A DNA stretch of 64,000 bases from Methylocystis iwaonis (GTDB lineage: Bacteria > Pseudomonadota > Alphaproteobacteria > Rhizobiales > Beijerinckiaceae): contig NZ_AP027142.1 in NCBI RefSeq assembly GCF_027925385.1, positions 471,001-535,000 of the forward strand, given 5' to 3'. Both the position numbers and the translations under genes were made by a program. Every line of letters begins with the position of its first letter. The first letter of the stretch is position 1. The notes below the pieces were generated by a model, which saw only the letters and a program-made list of their open reading frames with translations, did no database searches and was not told the DNA's origin. Below are positions 15,541 through 24,822 of the stretch, one piece after another.

Positions 15541-16178
15541 GGGCAGGCCACGATGGCGCGGGTCGCGAGCTTCACGCCGAAATCGGCGCCGGGCGACATG
15601 TTCTGGAAAAAGGCTTCACTCAGCTTCTGATTATCCGTCGCGACGAGCGGCGCTGGCTCGACGAGGCTGATCGAACAGCCGCTCGGCGCTTGCGCGAGCT
15701 TGACGGGGTCTTTCTTCTCAAAGGCGAAGGCGACGAAATAGGTCGGGTCATAGACCTGAAAAGAGAAGGGTTTTTTCGCGGGGACAGGCGTCTCGAGCGG
15801 CAAGAAGAAATGCAGCGTCACGATCTTCTTGTCGTTCGCCTCCAGATAGACGCCCTCCGGCGGCTTGAAGGCGGCCTTGGCGCCGTTCTGCTTCGCATAG
15901 GTGAAATAGTCGAATTCGGCGAGCGACTCGACATTGGTCTTGGCGAGCGGCGCAAGCTCCTCCCGTGTGGGCGGCTTGCCGTCCTTGCCGAGCCCCTGGA
16001 CGGCGAAGGCCGAATACATTTCGTCGAATTCCCAGGCGTGGCGCACGCCGAGAATCTTCCCCTCGGGGCCGAAGACCGTCTCGCTGCGGACGGCGACCCA
16101 GACATGCGGGTGGGCTTGCGCCACGGCGACCCAGGCCAGGGCCAAAGCGGAAAGGATCGAGATTTTGAGGGGCTTCAT
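15537..16178 (-). CDS. DUF1007 family periplasmic protein
   Basis: 213 residues with a signal peptide (LKISILSALALAWVAVAQA) followed directly by HPHVWVAVRSE, the His-rich start typical of DUF1007. Further features are WEFDEMYSAFAVQGL and YDPTYFVAFAFE. DUF1007 proteins accompany NicO-type permeases and are thought to be periplasmic metal-handling partners. It is the first gene of the pair and overlaps the permease by 4 nt. The 392-bp region upstream contains a perfect 17-bp-stem palindrome that may be regulatory. Confidence 0.85.
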   Translation of the reverse strand: MKPLKISILSALALAWVAVAQAHPHVWVAVRSETVFGPEGKILGVRHAWEFDEMYSAFAVQGLGKDGKPPTREELAPLAKTNVESLAEFDYFTYAKQNGAKAAFKPPEGVYLEANDKKIVTLHFFLPLETPVPAKKPFSFQVYDPTYFVAFAFEKKDPVKLAQAPSGCSISLVEPAPLVATDNQKLSEAFFQNMSPGADFGVKLATRAIVACP

Positions 16179-16255
16179 GTCTGTTCCGACTGAGCGGGAT
16201 TTCGGAAAAGCGCCATGCGATTTCCGATAGAAATCCTGCCGGTCAATGAGAATCT

Positions 16256-16292
16256 AGCAGCCATTCCGTTGGGCGCCAACGGAATGGCTGCT
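16256..16292. promoter_or_regulatory. perfect 17-bp-arm palindrome in the leader of DUF1007-nicO
   Basis: AGCAGCCATTCCGTTGG, a 3-nt centre (GCG) and the exact reverse complement of the arm form a 37-bp palindrome, 78 bp upstream of the DUF1007 start. It is not a member of the dispersed repeat families seen elsewhere in the window. No T-tract adjoins it, so it could be an operator or an mRNA leader hairpin. The rest of 16179-16570 shows only a short AT-rich stretch near 16350-16390 (promoter-like for either direction) and the leader of the next gene. I looked for a cobalamin riboswitch and saw none. Confidence 0.55.
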
Positions 16293-16570
16293 TAGGGCCG
16301 GAAATCGGCGAAAACAGGGCGCGGCGCCAGCGCCTGTGCGTCTCTCTATATGGGTTCTTGAAAACATTATTCGCTCTGTCATAAAATACGAGCATGGAGA
16401 GCCGCGCCTCCCTGGGGCGCCAGCGGATGGCCATTGGATGAGAGATAGGCGGCGGCTCGCGCCTTGCGATTGGGCTCTCGGAGAGAGGGCTTCTATGCTC
16501 GTTCCTAGTCGTCATTGCGTTCGTCGCGCGTAAGCCAAGCGCGCGCCCTTTCGCGCAGGAGAGTTGTTGT

Positions 16571-19500
16571 ATGGCGGATCACGTCGCCGGCGCCTTGAAC
16601 CCCGGCTCCGCCTTCGCCGAGGCTAGGCTCTCGGACCGTTTCGACCTTGCCCGAGACCGCGTGCTGATCACCGGCACGCAGGCTATTGTGCGCCTGCTGT
16701 TGATGCAAAAGGAGCGCGACCGCCGCGCCGGGCTCAATACCGCGGGCTTCATCACCGGCTATCGCGGCTCGCCGCTCGGCGGCGTCGACGCGCAGATGCA
16801 CAGGGCGAAAGCCCTCTTCGACGCCAATGACATTCTCTTCATGCCGGGCCTCAACGAGGATCTCGCCGTCACCGCCGTCTGGGGCGCGCAGCAGGCCGAG
16901 ATGCGCGGCGAAGGCAAGTACGACGGCGTCTTTTCCATCTGGTACGGCAAGGGGCCGGGCGTCGACCGCAGCGGCGATGCGCTCCGCCACGTCAATCTCG
17001 CGGGCGCATCGCGTTTTGGCGGCGCGCTGGCGCTCATGGGCGACGATCACACCGCTGAATCTTCGACGACCGCGCACCAATCGGACTTTCACTTTGTCGA
17101 TGTGATGATGCCGATCCTCTCGCCCGCCGGCGTGCAGGAGATATTGGATTACGGCGTTTACGGCTTTGCGATGTCGCGCTTCGCCGGCGTGTGGGTCGGC
17201 TTGAAGCTTCTGAAGGACACGGTGGAGTCGACCGCCTCGATCGACGCGTCTCTCGATCGCGTGCAGCCGATCATCCCGGAGGATTTCGTCCTGCCGCCCG
17301 GCGGGCTGAACATCCGCCCGGGCGATCCCGTGCTCGCGCAGGAGGAGCGGCTGCAGGAAAGCAAGCGCGACGCCATGCTCGCCTTCATCCGCGCCAATCG
17401 TCTCAATCGCATCATCACCTCGGGCGGCGCTAATCCCAAGATCGGCGTCATCACCGTCGGCAAGTCCTATCTCGACGTAAGACAAGCGCTCGACGATCTC
17501 GGCATCGACGAGGCGCGCGCCAATGATCTCGGCTTGCGTCTCTATAAGATCGCCGCGCCCTGGCCGCTCGAACCCAAGGGGTTGCACGACTTCGCGCGTG
17601 GCCTCGACCTCATCATGGTCGTCGAGGAGAAACGCTCGCTCATCGAGGTGCAACTGCGCGAGGAGCTATACGGCTCGGCGCATCAGCCCGTCTGCATCGG
17701 CAAGAAGGACGAACGCGGCGAGTGGCTGTTTCCCGTAAAGGGCGCGCTCGACGCCAATGACATCGCCATCGCCATCGGCCGGCGGCTGCTGAAATACCAT
17801 CCCTCCGAAGAACTTGAAGCGCGCGTGCGGCGGCTGGAGCGCTTGCAGGACCGGCGCAAGACGATGACCGACGTTACCTTGCGCGTGCCGCATTTCTGCG
17901 CCGGCTGTCCGCATTCGACCTCGACCCATGTGCCGGAAGGCGCGCGCGCCTATACGGGCATTGGCTGCCATTACATGGCGCAATGGATGGGCCGCTCCAC
18001 CGAGGGCTACACCCATATGGGCGGCGAGGGCGCCAATTGGATCGGCGAGGCGCCCTTCTCGACGCGCAAGCATATGTTCCAGAATTTGGGCGACGGCACC
18101 TACAATCATTCGGGGTCGCTCGCCATACGCTTCGCCGTCGCGGCCAAGACCAACATCACTTTCAAGATTCTCTACAATGGCGTCGTCGCCATGACCGGCG
18201 GCCAGAAGCACGAAGGCGAGCTGACTGTCGAGGCGATCGTGAGTCAGGTCGCCGCGGAAGGCGTGGAAAAAATCGCGCTCGTGTCCGACGAGCCCGAAAA
18301 ATACCCGCCGAGCATCGCCTGGCCGCCGGGCCTCACCATCCACCATCGCAACGTCCTCAATGAGGTGCAGCGCGAGCTGGCGCAGACCGAGGGCGTTACG
18401 ATCCTCATCTATGATCAGACCTGCGCGACCGAGAAGCGCCGGCTGCGCAAGCGCGGGCTCTTCCCCGATCCCGACGCGCGCGTCATCATCAATGAGCTGG
18501 TGTGCGAGGGCTGCGGCGATTGCGGCACAGCGTCGAACTGCGTCGCCGTGCAGCCGGTGGAGACCGAATTCGGCCGCAAGCGCCGCATCGACCAATCTGT
18601 CTGCAACAAGGATTTCTCCTGCCTGGAGGGCTTCTGCCCGAGCTTCGTGACCGTGCATGGCGGGCGCATGAAGAAGGCGCCGCTGCCCACCAAGGAAGAC
18701 GCGAGCGGCCAGCCGGCGCTTCCCGAGCCCACGATCGCTGACATCGGCGAGACGCCTTACGGCATTCTCATCGCGGGGCTCGGCGGCACGGGCGTCGTGA
18801 CGATCTCCGCCCTTCTCGGCATGGCGGCGCATCTCGAAGGCAAGGGCGTCGGCGTCATCGACATGGCCGGCCTCGCGCAAAAGGGCGGCGCCGTCTATTG
18901 CCATGTGAAGATCGGGCGCACGCCCGCCGAGGTGCACGCCATCCGCATCGCCGCGGGCGAAGCGAATTTGTTGCTCGGCTGCGATCTGGTCGTCGCCGGC
19001 GCCAAGCACGTATTGGCGACCGTGGAGCAGGGCAAAACGCATGTGCTCGTCAACAGCGCGGAGGTCTTCCCCGGCGATATCGAGCGCAATCCCGATTTCA
19101 TTCTACCGTCGGAGGAGGTCAGGCAGGCGATCCGCCGCGCCGGCGGGCCCGACGCCACTTTCATCGACACGACGGCGCTCGCCCAGACACTGCTCGGCGA
19201 CTCCATCGCCGCTAACGTCTTCATCCTCGGCTACGCCTGGCAGAAAGGTTATCTGCCGCTCTCGGAAGCCGCCATCCTGCGCGCGATCGAGCTTAACGGC
19301 GAATCCGTGCCGATGAATCATTCGGCTTTCCTCTGGGGCCGCCGCGCCGCGCATGACATGAAGAGCGTCGAGGCGGTCGTCGAATCGCTGCAACGTCCGA
19401 CGCAGACGCGCGAGCGTTCCAAGACGCTCGAAGAGGTGATCGAGCGCCGCGCCGCCTATCTCACCGATTATCAGAACGAGGCCTATGCCGAACATTACCG

Positions 19501-20086
19501 CGCCCGTGTCGCGGCGGTCGCCCAGCTCGAAAAGGCGCGCGTTCCCGGTTCGCAGCAATTGACCGAAGCCGTCGCGCGCTATCTCTTCAAGCTCATGGCC
19601 TTCAAGGACGAGTTCGAAGTCTCGCGCCTTTATACGACCGAAGCTTTCCAGCGCCAGCTTTCGGAGACCTTCGAGGGCGACCTCAAGCTCGAACTGCATC
19701 TCGCGCCGCCGATCCCCTTCCTGCAGCGGAAGACGGACTTCGGCGGTTCGCGCAAGATCACCTTCGGCCCCTGGATGTTCAAGGTGATGCAGGTTCTCGC
19801 CAGACTCAAATGGCTGCGCGGCTCCTTCTTCGACTTCACGCGCTTCAATCATGATCGCATCGTCGAGCGGCGGCTGCTGGCGGAATATGAAGCGCTGATC
19901 GACGAGCTTCTGACCGCGCTGACGCCCGAGAACCATGCCGTCGCGGTGGCGCTCGCCCGCGTTCCGGAGAAAATCCGCGGCTTCGGCAATGTGAAGGCGC
20001 GCCATATCGCGGCCGCCGACGCCGAGCGCGAGAGGCTCCTCGCCGAGTTCCGCAGCCCGGCCGCCGTGAAGCTCGCCGCAGAGTGA
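16571..20086 (+). CDS. indolepyruvate ferredoxin oxidoreductase, fused alpha/beta type
   Basis: This large TPP- and Fe-S-dependent enzyme decarboxylates aryl (indole-) pyruvates to acyl-CoA, passing electrons to ferredoxin. The 1171 residues start with the pyrimidine-binding region (TAGFITGYRGSPLGG, WGAQQAEMRGEGKYDGVFSI). The TPP/Fe-S core follows (CAGCPHS, GIGCHYMAQWMG, NELVCEGCGDCGTASNC, CLEGFCPSF). The gamma-like C-terminal part carries GLGGTGVVTISALLG and DMAGLAQKGGAVYCHVKIG. This single-chain form is typical of proteobacteria. AGGAG precedes the start. Its stop codon overlaps a GTG opening cobK, so the cobalamin genes may be expressed from its transcript. Confidence 0.94.
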   Translation: MADHVAGALNPGSAFAEARLSDRFDLARDRVLITGTQAIVRLLLMQKERDRRAGLNTAGFITGYRGSPLGGVDAQMHRAKALFDANDILFMPGLNEDLAVTAVWGAQQAEMRGEGKYDGVFSIWYGKGPGVDRSGDALRHVNLAGASRFGGALALMGDDHTAESSTTAHQSDFHFVDVMMPILSPAGVQEILDYGVYGFAMSRFAGVWVGLKLLKDTVESTASIDASLDRVQPIIPEDFVLPPGGLNIRPGDPVLAQEERLQESKRDAMLAFIRANRLNRIITSGGANPKIGVITVGKSYLDVRQALDDLGIDEARANDLGLRLYKIAAPWPLEPKGLHDFARGLDLIMVVEEKRSLIEVQLREELYGSAHQPVCIGKKDERGEWLFPVKGALDANDIAIAIGRRLLKYHPSEELEARVRRLERLQDRRKTMTDVTLRVPHFCAGCPHSTSTHVPEGARAYTGIGCHYMAQWMGRSTEGYTHMGGEGANWIGEAPFSTRKHMFQNLGDGTYNHSGSLAIRFAVAAKTNITFKILYNGVVAMTGGQKHEGELTVEAIVSQVAAEGVEKIALVSDEPEKYPPSIAWPPGLTIHHRNVLNEVQRELAQTEGVTILIYDQTCATEKRRLRKRGLFPDPDARVIINELVCEGCGDCGTASNCVAVQPVETEFGRKRRIDQSVCNKDFSCLEGFCPSFVTVHGGRMKKAPLPTKEDASGQPALPEPTIADIGETPYGILIAGLGGTGVVTISALLGMAAHLEGKGVGVIDMAGLAQKGGAVYCHVKIGRTPAEVHAIRIAAGEANLLLGCDLVVAGAKHVLATVEQGKTHVLVNSAEVFPGDIERNPDFILPSEEVRQAIRRAGGPDATFIDTTALAQTLLGDSIAANVFILGYAWQKGYLPLSEAAILRAIELNGESVPMNHSAFLWGRRAAHDMKSVEAVVESLQRPTQTRERSKTLEEVIERRAAYLTDYQNEAYAEHYRARVAAVAQLEKARVPGSQQLTEAVARYLFKLMAFKDEFEVSRLYTTEAFQRQLSETFEGDLKLELHLAPPIPFLQRKTDFGGSRKITFGPWMFKVMQVLARLKWLRGSFFDFTRFNHDRIVERRLLAEYEALIDELLTALTPENHAVAVALARVPEKIRGFGNVKARHIAAADAERERLLAEFRSPAAVKLAAE

Positions 20087-20952
20087 AAGCCGCAGTGAAA
20101 TTGGCTGGCAATCCGAGAACATCCCCGCCGTCATTGCGAGGAGCCGAAGGCGACGAAGCAATCCAGCGCCACGACGCGGCCCCTGAATTGCCGCGCTTCG
20201 CTCGCAATGACGTGGGTCGCCGCCGCATCCTTCTGCTGGCCGGCACGAGCGAGGCGCGTTCGCTCGCCGAGCGCATTGCGGCCGAGGCGCGCTTTGAGGC
20301 CATCGCGTCGCTCGCCGGCCGCACCAGCGCGCCCATCGCGCTCGCCTTGCCGACGCGCGTCGGCGGCTTTGGCGGGGTAGAGGGGCTGAAGCGTTATCTC
20401 GTCGATGAGCGCATCACGCATGTCGTCGACGCCACGCATCCTTTCGCCGCGCAAATCTCCGGGAACGCACAGGCCGCCTGTGACGCGCTCGGCCTGCCGC
20501 TGATCGTCTACGCGCGAGAGCCTTGGCGTTCCATAGCCGGCGATCGCTGGATCGAAGTCGACAGCAACGCAGCGGCGGCGCAAGCGCTCGGCGCTGCGCC
20601 CCGCCGCGTCTTTCTCACTATCGGCCGGCAGGGCGTCGCGGATTTTCGCGCCGCGCCCCAGCATGCATATCTGCTGCGTGTGATCGAGCCGCCCGAAACA
20701 AGCGACCTTCCGCCTAAATGCGCGGTGATGTCCGCGCGCGGCCCGTTCACGCGCGCCGATGAAATCGCGCTCATGCGCGAAAAACGCATCGATGTCGTCG
20801 TCAGCAAGAACAGCGGCGGCGCGCTCACCTACGCCAAGATCGAAGCGGCGCGCGCGCTTGGGTTGCCTGTCGTTATGATCCAGCCGCCGCCGCGCGCGGG
20901 CGTCGCCGTCGCGCATAGTATCGACGCTGTCATGGCGCTGCTCGCGTCATGA
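20083..20952 (+). CDS. cobK: precorrin-6A reductase
   Basis: CobK reduces precorrin-6A to dihydro-precorrin-6 in aerobic cobalamin synthesis, using NADPH. The conserved protein begins [20 protein letters not shown], continues with [15 protein letters not shown] and ends with [27 protein letters not shown]. The GTG at 20083 forms a GTGA overlap with the preceding oxidoreductase gene and would be the coupled start. Residues ~16-43 are then read from an 84-bp family A palindrome (20129-20212) that has no counterpart in the family. The other option is GTG 20212, at the very edge of the palindrome, but it lacks a visible ribosome-binding site. It overlaps cobQ by 4 nt. Confidence 0.9.
   Translation: MKAAVKLAGNPRTSPPSLRGAEGDEAIQRHDAAPELPRFARNDVGRRRILLLAGTSEARSLAERIAAEARFEAIASLAGRTSAPIALALPTRVGGFGGVEGLKRYLVDERITHVVDATHPFAAQISGNAQAACDALGLPLIVYAREPWRSIAGDRWIEVDSNAAAAQALGAAPRRVFLTIGRQGVADFRAAPQHAYLLRVIEPPETSDLPPKCAVMSARGPFTRADEIALMREKRIDVVVSKNSGGALTYAKIEAARALGLPVVMIQPPPRAGVAVAHSIDAVMALLAS
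20129..20212. repeat. family A palindrome in frame at the start of cobK
   Basis: CGTCATTGCGAGGAGCCGAA on the left and GCTTCGCTCGCAATGACG on the right, with AAGCAATCCAG and CTGAATTGC inner arms. The copy is 84 bp, so it adds 28 codons without shifting the frame. It translates as part of the N-terminal extension of CobK (…[12 protein letters not shown]…PRFARND). Confidence 0.85.
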
Positions 20953-22406
20953 GCCGGGTGTTGATGATTCAGGGGACGGGTTCCGACGTCGGCAAGTCGC
21001 TCATCGTCGCAGGGCTCGCGCGCGCCTTCGTCAATCGCGGCCTCAGGGTCGCGCCCTTCAAGCCGCAGAACATGTCGAACAATGCCGCGGTGACGGCCGA
21101 TGGCGGCGAGATCGGCCGCGCCCAGGCGTTGCAGGCCCGCGCGGCAAGGCTGGCGCCCACCGTCGACATGAATCCGGTGCTGTTGAAGCCGCAGGGCGTG
21201 AATGGCTCTCAGATCGTGGTGCGCGGCGTGATTGCAGGCCAGGCGAAGGCGCGCGAGTATCAGGACTGGAAGCCGCGCCTGAAGCCCGCGGTGATGGAAA
21301 GCTTCGCGCGCCTCAAGGCGCAAAGCGACCTCGTCATTGTCGAAGGCGCCGGCAGCGCGGCGGAGATCAATCTGCGCAAGAACGACATCGCCAATATGGG
21401 CTTTGCGCGCGAGGCCGATGCGCCCGTCATTCTCGTCGGCGACATCGACCGTGGCGGCGTCATTGCGCAGCTCGTCGGCTGCAAGGCCGTGCTCGATCCG
21501 CAAGACGCGGCGATGGTCCAGGGCTTCATCGTGAATAAGATGCGTGGCGACGCCTCCCTGTTCGATGACGGCATGCATTTCATCGCGGCGCGCACCGGCT
21601 GGCGGGCTCTGGGCCTCGTTCCCTATTTCGAGGCCGCCACAAGGCTGCCGGCCGAAGACGCCTTCGGCTTGCGCGCCGCGCGCGGCAACAAAAGCAATGG
21701 CGTCGTCGTCGCCGTTCCACTGTTGCCGCATATCGCAAATTTCGACGATCTCGATCCGTTGAAGGCGGAGCCGGGAGTTGATCTGCGTCTCATTCAGCCC
21801 GGCGCGCCTTTGCCCGCGGAGGCGGCGCTCGTCATTCTTCCGGGCTCCAAGGCGACGATCGCCGATCTCGCTGCGCTACGCGCCAATGGCTGGGATATTG
21901 ACCTTCTTGCGCATGCGCGGCGCGGCGGGCGCGTCTTCGGCATATGCGGGGGCTATCAAATGCTCGGCCGCATGATTTGCGATCCGCAGCGCATGGAAGG
22001 CGATGTGGCGCAAGCGGCAGGGCTCGGCCTGCTCGACATAGAGACGACGCTCACGGAGAAGAAGACGCTCACAAGCGTCGTGGGCCAAGCGATCCCCTTC
22101 GCTGCGCCCTTTCGCGGCTATGAGATGCATGTGGGCGAGACCTCAGGAGAAGATTGCGCGCGGTCGGTCTTGCGTTTCGATAACGGTCGTCACGACGGCG
22201 CCATGTCGCGCAATGGCCTCGTCATGGGCGCCTATGTGCACGGGCTCTTTTCCGACGACAGCTTTCGCGCGGCGTTCTTGCAATGGATCGGCGCCGAGGC
22301 GTCGCCGCTGCATTTTGAGGACATGATCGAGGAAACACTCGATGCGCTCGCGGCGCATTGCGAAACGCATATCGATCTCGACGCCTTGTTGGAGATTGCG
22401 CGATGA
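20949..22406 (+). CDS. cobQ: cobyric acid synthase
   Basis: CobQ amidates four side chains of adenosylcobyrinic acid a,c-diamide, using glutamine and ATP. The 485-residue product has the N-terminal dethiobiotin-synthetase-like ATPase domain ([43 protein letters not shown]). The C-terminal class I glutamine amidotransferase domain carries the nucleophile Cys in [11 protein letters not shown] and His in YVHGLF. It overlaps both cobK and cobC by 4 nt (ATGA). Confidence 0.96.
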   Translation: MSRVLMIQGTGSDVGKSLIVAGLARAFVNRGLRVAPFKPQNMSNNAAVTADGGEIGRAQALQARAARLAPTVDMNPVLLKPQGVNGSQIVVRGVIAGQAKAREYQDWKPRLKPAVMESFARLKAQSDLVIVEGAGSAAEINLRKNDIANMGFAREADAPVILVGDIDRGGVIAQLVGCKAVLDPQDAAMVQGFIVNKMRGDASLFDDGMHFIAARTGWRALGLVPYFEAATRLPAEDAFGLRAARGNKSNGVVVAVPLLPHIANFDDLDPLKAEPGVDLRLIQPGAPLPAEAALVILPGSKATIADLAALRANGWDIDLLAHARRGGRVFGICGGYQMLGRMICDPQRMEGDVAQAAGLGLLDIETTLTEKKTLTSVVGQAIPFAAPFRGYEMHVGETSGEDCARSVLRFDNGRHDGAMSRNGLVMGAYVHGLFSDDSFRAAFLQWIGAEASPLHFEDMIEETLDALAAHCETHIDLDALLEIAR

Positions 22407-23416
22407 GCGCGCATGCCCCGCTTTCGTCCCCGATTGCGCATGGCGGGCGCCTCGACGCTGCGCGCCGCGCTTTTCCACATGCGCCCGAGCCGTGGATCGA
22501 CCTCTCGACAGGGATCAATCCCAATCCCTACCTCTTGCCGGTGATCGCGCCCGAAGCCTGGATGCGGCTCCCTGATGAGGCGGCTTTCGCAAATCTGGAC
22601 GTCGCCGCGCGCGCGGCTTACCGCGCCCCGCAAGATAGCGCGATCGTCGCGGGCGCCGGCGCGCAGGCTTTCATTCAGTTGCTGCCGCGCGTGTTTCCGG
22701 CCCATCGCGTCGGCGTGCTGGGCTTCACCTATGCGGAGCACGGCGCCTGCTGGGCCGCGAACGGCGCGAAAGTCGAGACGGTCGCGACGATCGAAGCACT
22801 CATGGGTTTCGACGTCGCGGTCATCGTCAATCCGAATAACCCTGACGGCCGCATTCTTCTCCCGCGCGACCTCGGCCCGCTGGCGCAAGAGATGACGCGC
22901 AAGGGCGGATTGCTCGTCATCGACGAATCCTTCATGGACTTCACGCCTGAGCACAGCGCGACGTCGCTCGCGTTGCTGGAAGGCGTGGTCGTGTTGCGTT
23001 CGTTCGGAAAGGCCTATGGGCTTGCCGGCGTGCGGCTCGGCTTCGCGCTATGCGCGCCCGCCCGCGCGGCGATTCTGCGCGCGGCGCTCGGTCCCTGGGC
23101 GGTCTCCGGCCCTGCGCTCGCGATTGGCGCTGAAGCGCTCGCCGATGTGCGATGGCGCGCCGCCGCCGCCGCCGGCTGCGCGGCCGAGGCCGAGCGTCTC
23201 GATGCGGCGCTGGCGCGCGCCGGGTTTGAGCTCCTCGGCGGCGCGTCGCTGTTTCGACTCGTCCGTCACGGCAAGGCGCAACATTGGTTTTTGCGCCTGT
23301 GCGAGAAGGGCGTCCTTGTGCGGGACTTTCCCGAGCGGCCGATCTGGCTGCGGTTCGGACTCCCCGGGAGTGAGGCGGCCTGGGCGCGGTTAAACGCCGC
23401 ATTGGAGACCGGCTAA
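22403..23416 (+). CDS. cobC: threonine-phosphate decarboxylase / cobalamin biosynthesis aminotransferase-like protein
   Basis: This PLP enzyme provides (R)-1-amino-2-propanol phosphate for the nucleotide-loop arm of cobalamin; it is called CobC in aerobic-pathway species and CobD in Salmonella. From ATG 22403 (ATGA overlap with cobQ) it is 337 residues. Motifs are [39 protein letters not shown] and the PLP lysine in [14 protein letters not shown]. The frame opens 45 nt earlier, but that would lie deep in cobQ. bluB follows with a 1-nt overlap of stop and start. Confidence 0.93.
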   Translation: MSAHAPLSSPIAHGGRLDAARRAFPHAPEPWIDLSTGINPNPYLLPVIAPEAWMRLPDEAAFANLDVAARAAYRAPQDSAIVAGAGAQAFIQLLPRVFPAHRVGVLGFTYAEHGACWAANGAKVETVATIEALMGFDVAVIVNPNNPDGRILLPRDLGPLAQEMTRKGGLLVIDESFMDFTPEHSATSLALLEGVVVLRSFGKAYGLAGVRLGFALCAPARAAILRAALGPWAVSGPALAIGAEALADVRWRAAAAAGCAAEAERLDAALARAGFELLGGASLFRLVRHGKAQHWFLRLCEKGVLVRDFPERPIWLRFGLPGSEAAWARLNAALETG

Positions 23417-24153
23417 TGGCGGACAATCCGCATGATAAGCCGCCTTTCGACGCGGCCGAGGCCGAGCGCGACATCGGCGCCGCCGCGCCTTTTGACGAGG
23501 CCGAACGCGCGGCGGTTTATCGCGCGATCTATACCCGCCGGGACGTGCGCAATGAATTCCTGGAGGACGACGTCCCACAGGATTTGCTGATTCGCATTCT
23601 CGACGCGGCGCACCACGCGCCCTCCGTCGGCTTCATGCAGCCGTGGAATTTCATCGTGATCCGTGACAATTCGGTGCGCGGCGCGGTGCATGAAGCCTTT
23701 CTGCGCGGCGCGCAGGCCGAGATCGACATGCTCGATCCCGAGCGGCGCGCGCATTATCGCAATCTCAAGCTCGAAGGCATTTTGAAGTCTCCGGTCAATG
23801 TCTGCGTCACATGCGACCGCAACCGCCACGGCCCAACCGGGCTGGGGCGCACGCAACAGCCCAACACCGATCTCTTGAGCACGGCTTGCGCGGTGCAAAA
23901 CCTCTGGCTTGCGGCGCGCGTCGAAGGCGTCGGCGTCGGTTGGGTCAGCATCATGCGCGAGGAGGAGCTGCGCTCAATTTTGGGAATCCCGGACGAGATT
24001 GCCGTCGTCGCCTATCTCTGCGTGGGATTTATCGAGCGCGCCTATCGGCGCCCGGAGCTCGAAGTGAAACGCTGGGCGTCGCGACTGCCGCTCGAAAGCC
24101 TCGTCTTCGAAGATCGCTGGGGAGCGCCTTGTCCGTTCACAAAGGCGCCTTAA
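23416..24153 (+). CDS. bluB: 5,6-dimethylbenzimidazole synthase
   Basis: BluB cleaves reduced FMN with O2 to give 5,6-dimethylbenzimidazole, the lower ligand of vitamin B12. The 245-residue flavin-destructase shows the nitroreductase-fold features of BluB: YTRRDVRNEF, APSVGFMQPWNFIVI, GLGRTQQPNTDLLSTACAVQN and WVSIMREEELRSILGIP. It ends the cobK-cobQ-cobC-bluB run, so the organism can probably make B12 with DMB in the presence of oxygen. Confidence 0.96.
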   Translation: MADNPHDKPPFDAAEAERDIGAAAPFDEAERAAVYRAIYTRRDVRNEFLEDDVPQDLLIRILDAAHHAPSVGFMQPWNFIVIRDNSVRGAVHEAFLRGAQAEIDMLDPERRAHYRNLKLEGILKSPVNVCVTCDRNRHGPTGLGRTQQPNTDLLSTACAVQNLWLAARVEGVGVGWVSIMREEELRSILGIPDEIAVVAYLCVGFIERAYRRPELEVKRWASRLPLESLVFEDRWGAPCPFTKAP

Positions 24154-24295
24154 ATTTCCGTAATAAATCCTTCAGCGAAGGGTCATTCGGCTGTCAACCG
24201 CACCTTTAAGCGACGGAAACGACGCTGATTGGAGCGCGGCAATAACCGAAAGATAATCGCGACGCTCCATGTGATGAGCAGCGGAGACCACAAAG

Positions 24296-24583
24296 ATGGC
24301 GACGGCGCGATTCGAGCAGCTTTTCGACAAAACATTCCCCATTGCGAATAATTTGATCCTCACCGTGACAGAAGTGCCCGAATGTGAGGAAGAGCTGATA
24401 AAGCTGCTCGAACGCGCCATGCGACGGGGCTTCGACAATCACGCGCGCCTCACGCAGATCCAACTGCCGATGGAGCGCTTCCCTTTCATGGATTCAAAGT
24501 TCTGGCACGTGCCGGTCGAGGATTGCGGCGAGGCGCAGGTGCTGCGCTTTTTCTTCGAACAGCCTGAGACCGAGGCGCATTGA
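24296..24583 (+). CDS. hypothetical protein, 95 residues
   Basis: I do not recognise this protein. It has no signal peptide or membrane segment. It is soluble and mildly acidic, with an FEQLFDKTFPIANNLI opening, a helical Glu-rich middle (ECEEELIKLLERAMRRGF) and an Asp/Glu-rich end (HVPVEDCGEAQVLRFFFEQP). GGAG lies 10 nt upstream of the ATG. Codon use is like its neighbours. It is 142 bp after bluB and followed by a composite repeat, so it is probably a single-gene unit or the tail of the cobalamin operon. Confidence 0.6.
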   Translation: MATARFEQLFDKTFPIANNLILTVTEVPECEEELIKLLERAMRRGFDNHARLTQIQLPMERFPFMDSKFWHVPVEDCGEAQVLRFFFEQPETEAH

Positions 24584-24593
24584 GCGCGCGCTC

Positions 24594-24812
24594 TCGCATC
24601 GCTTCCGTTTGAACAGCACGCATTGGGCCATGTCATTCCCCGCGGGCTGAAAGCCCGACATGATTTTGCCCAGAGCCCGTCATTGCGAGCGAAGCGAAGC
24701 AATCCAGGGCGGCGATGCGGCTCTGGTGCGTCGTCGGCTCCGCCTCCTCGCAATGACGGCGGTGATTCCCTGTGTCTCCAAACGGCGCGAGCATCGGGAA
24801 TGACGTAAATCA
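24594..24812. repeat. composite element: family A nested in family B, second example
   Basis: The left family B part (CGCTTCCGTTTGAACAGC, then TGTCATTCCCCGCGGGCTG with GAAAGCCCGACATGA) and the right part (CGGCGCGAGCATCGGGAATG) flank a complete family A palindrome at 24677-24759. The insertion junctions are the same as in the 3.7-3.9 kb composite. The element ends about 10 bp from the stop codon of the minus-strand RND pump gene. No gene lies in this gap. Confidence 0.75.
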
Positions 24813-24822
24813 ATTGACCGCT

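Noticed and set aside
16179..16570. Cobalamin riboswitch ahead of the IOR/cob genes or the NicO genes
   Set aside because: The conserved B12-box core could not be found on either strand.
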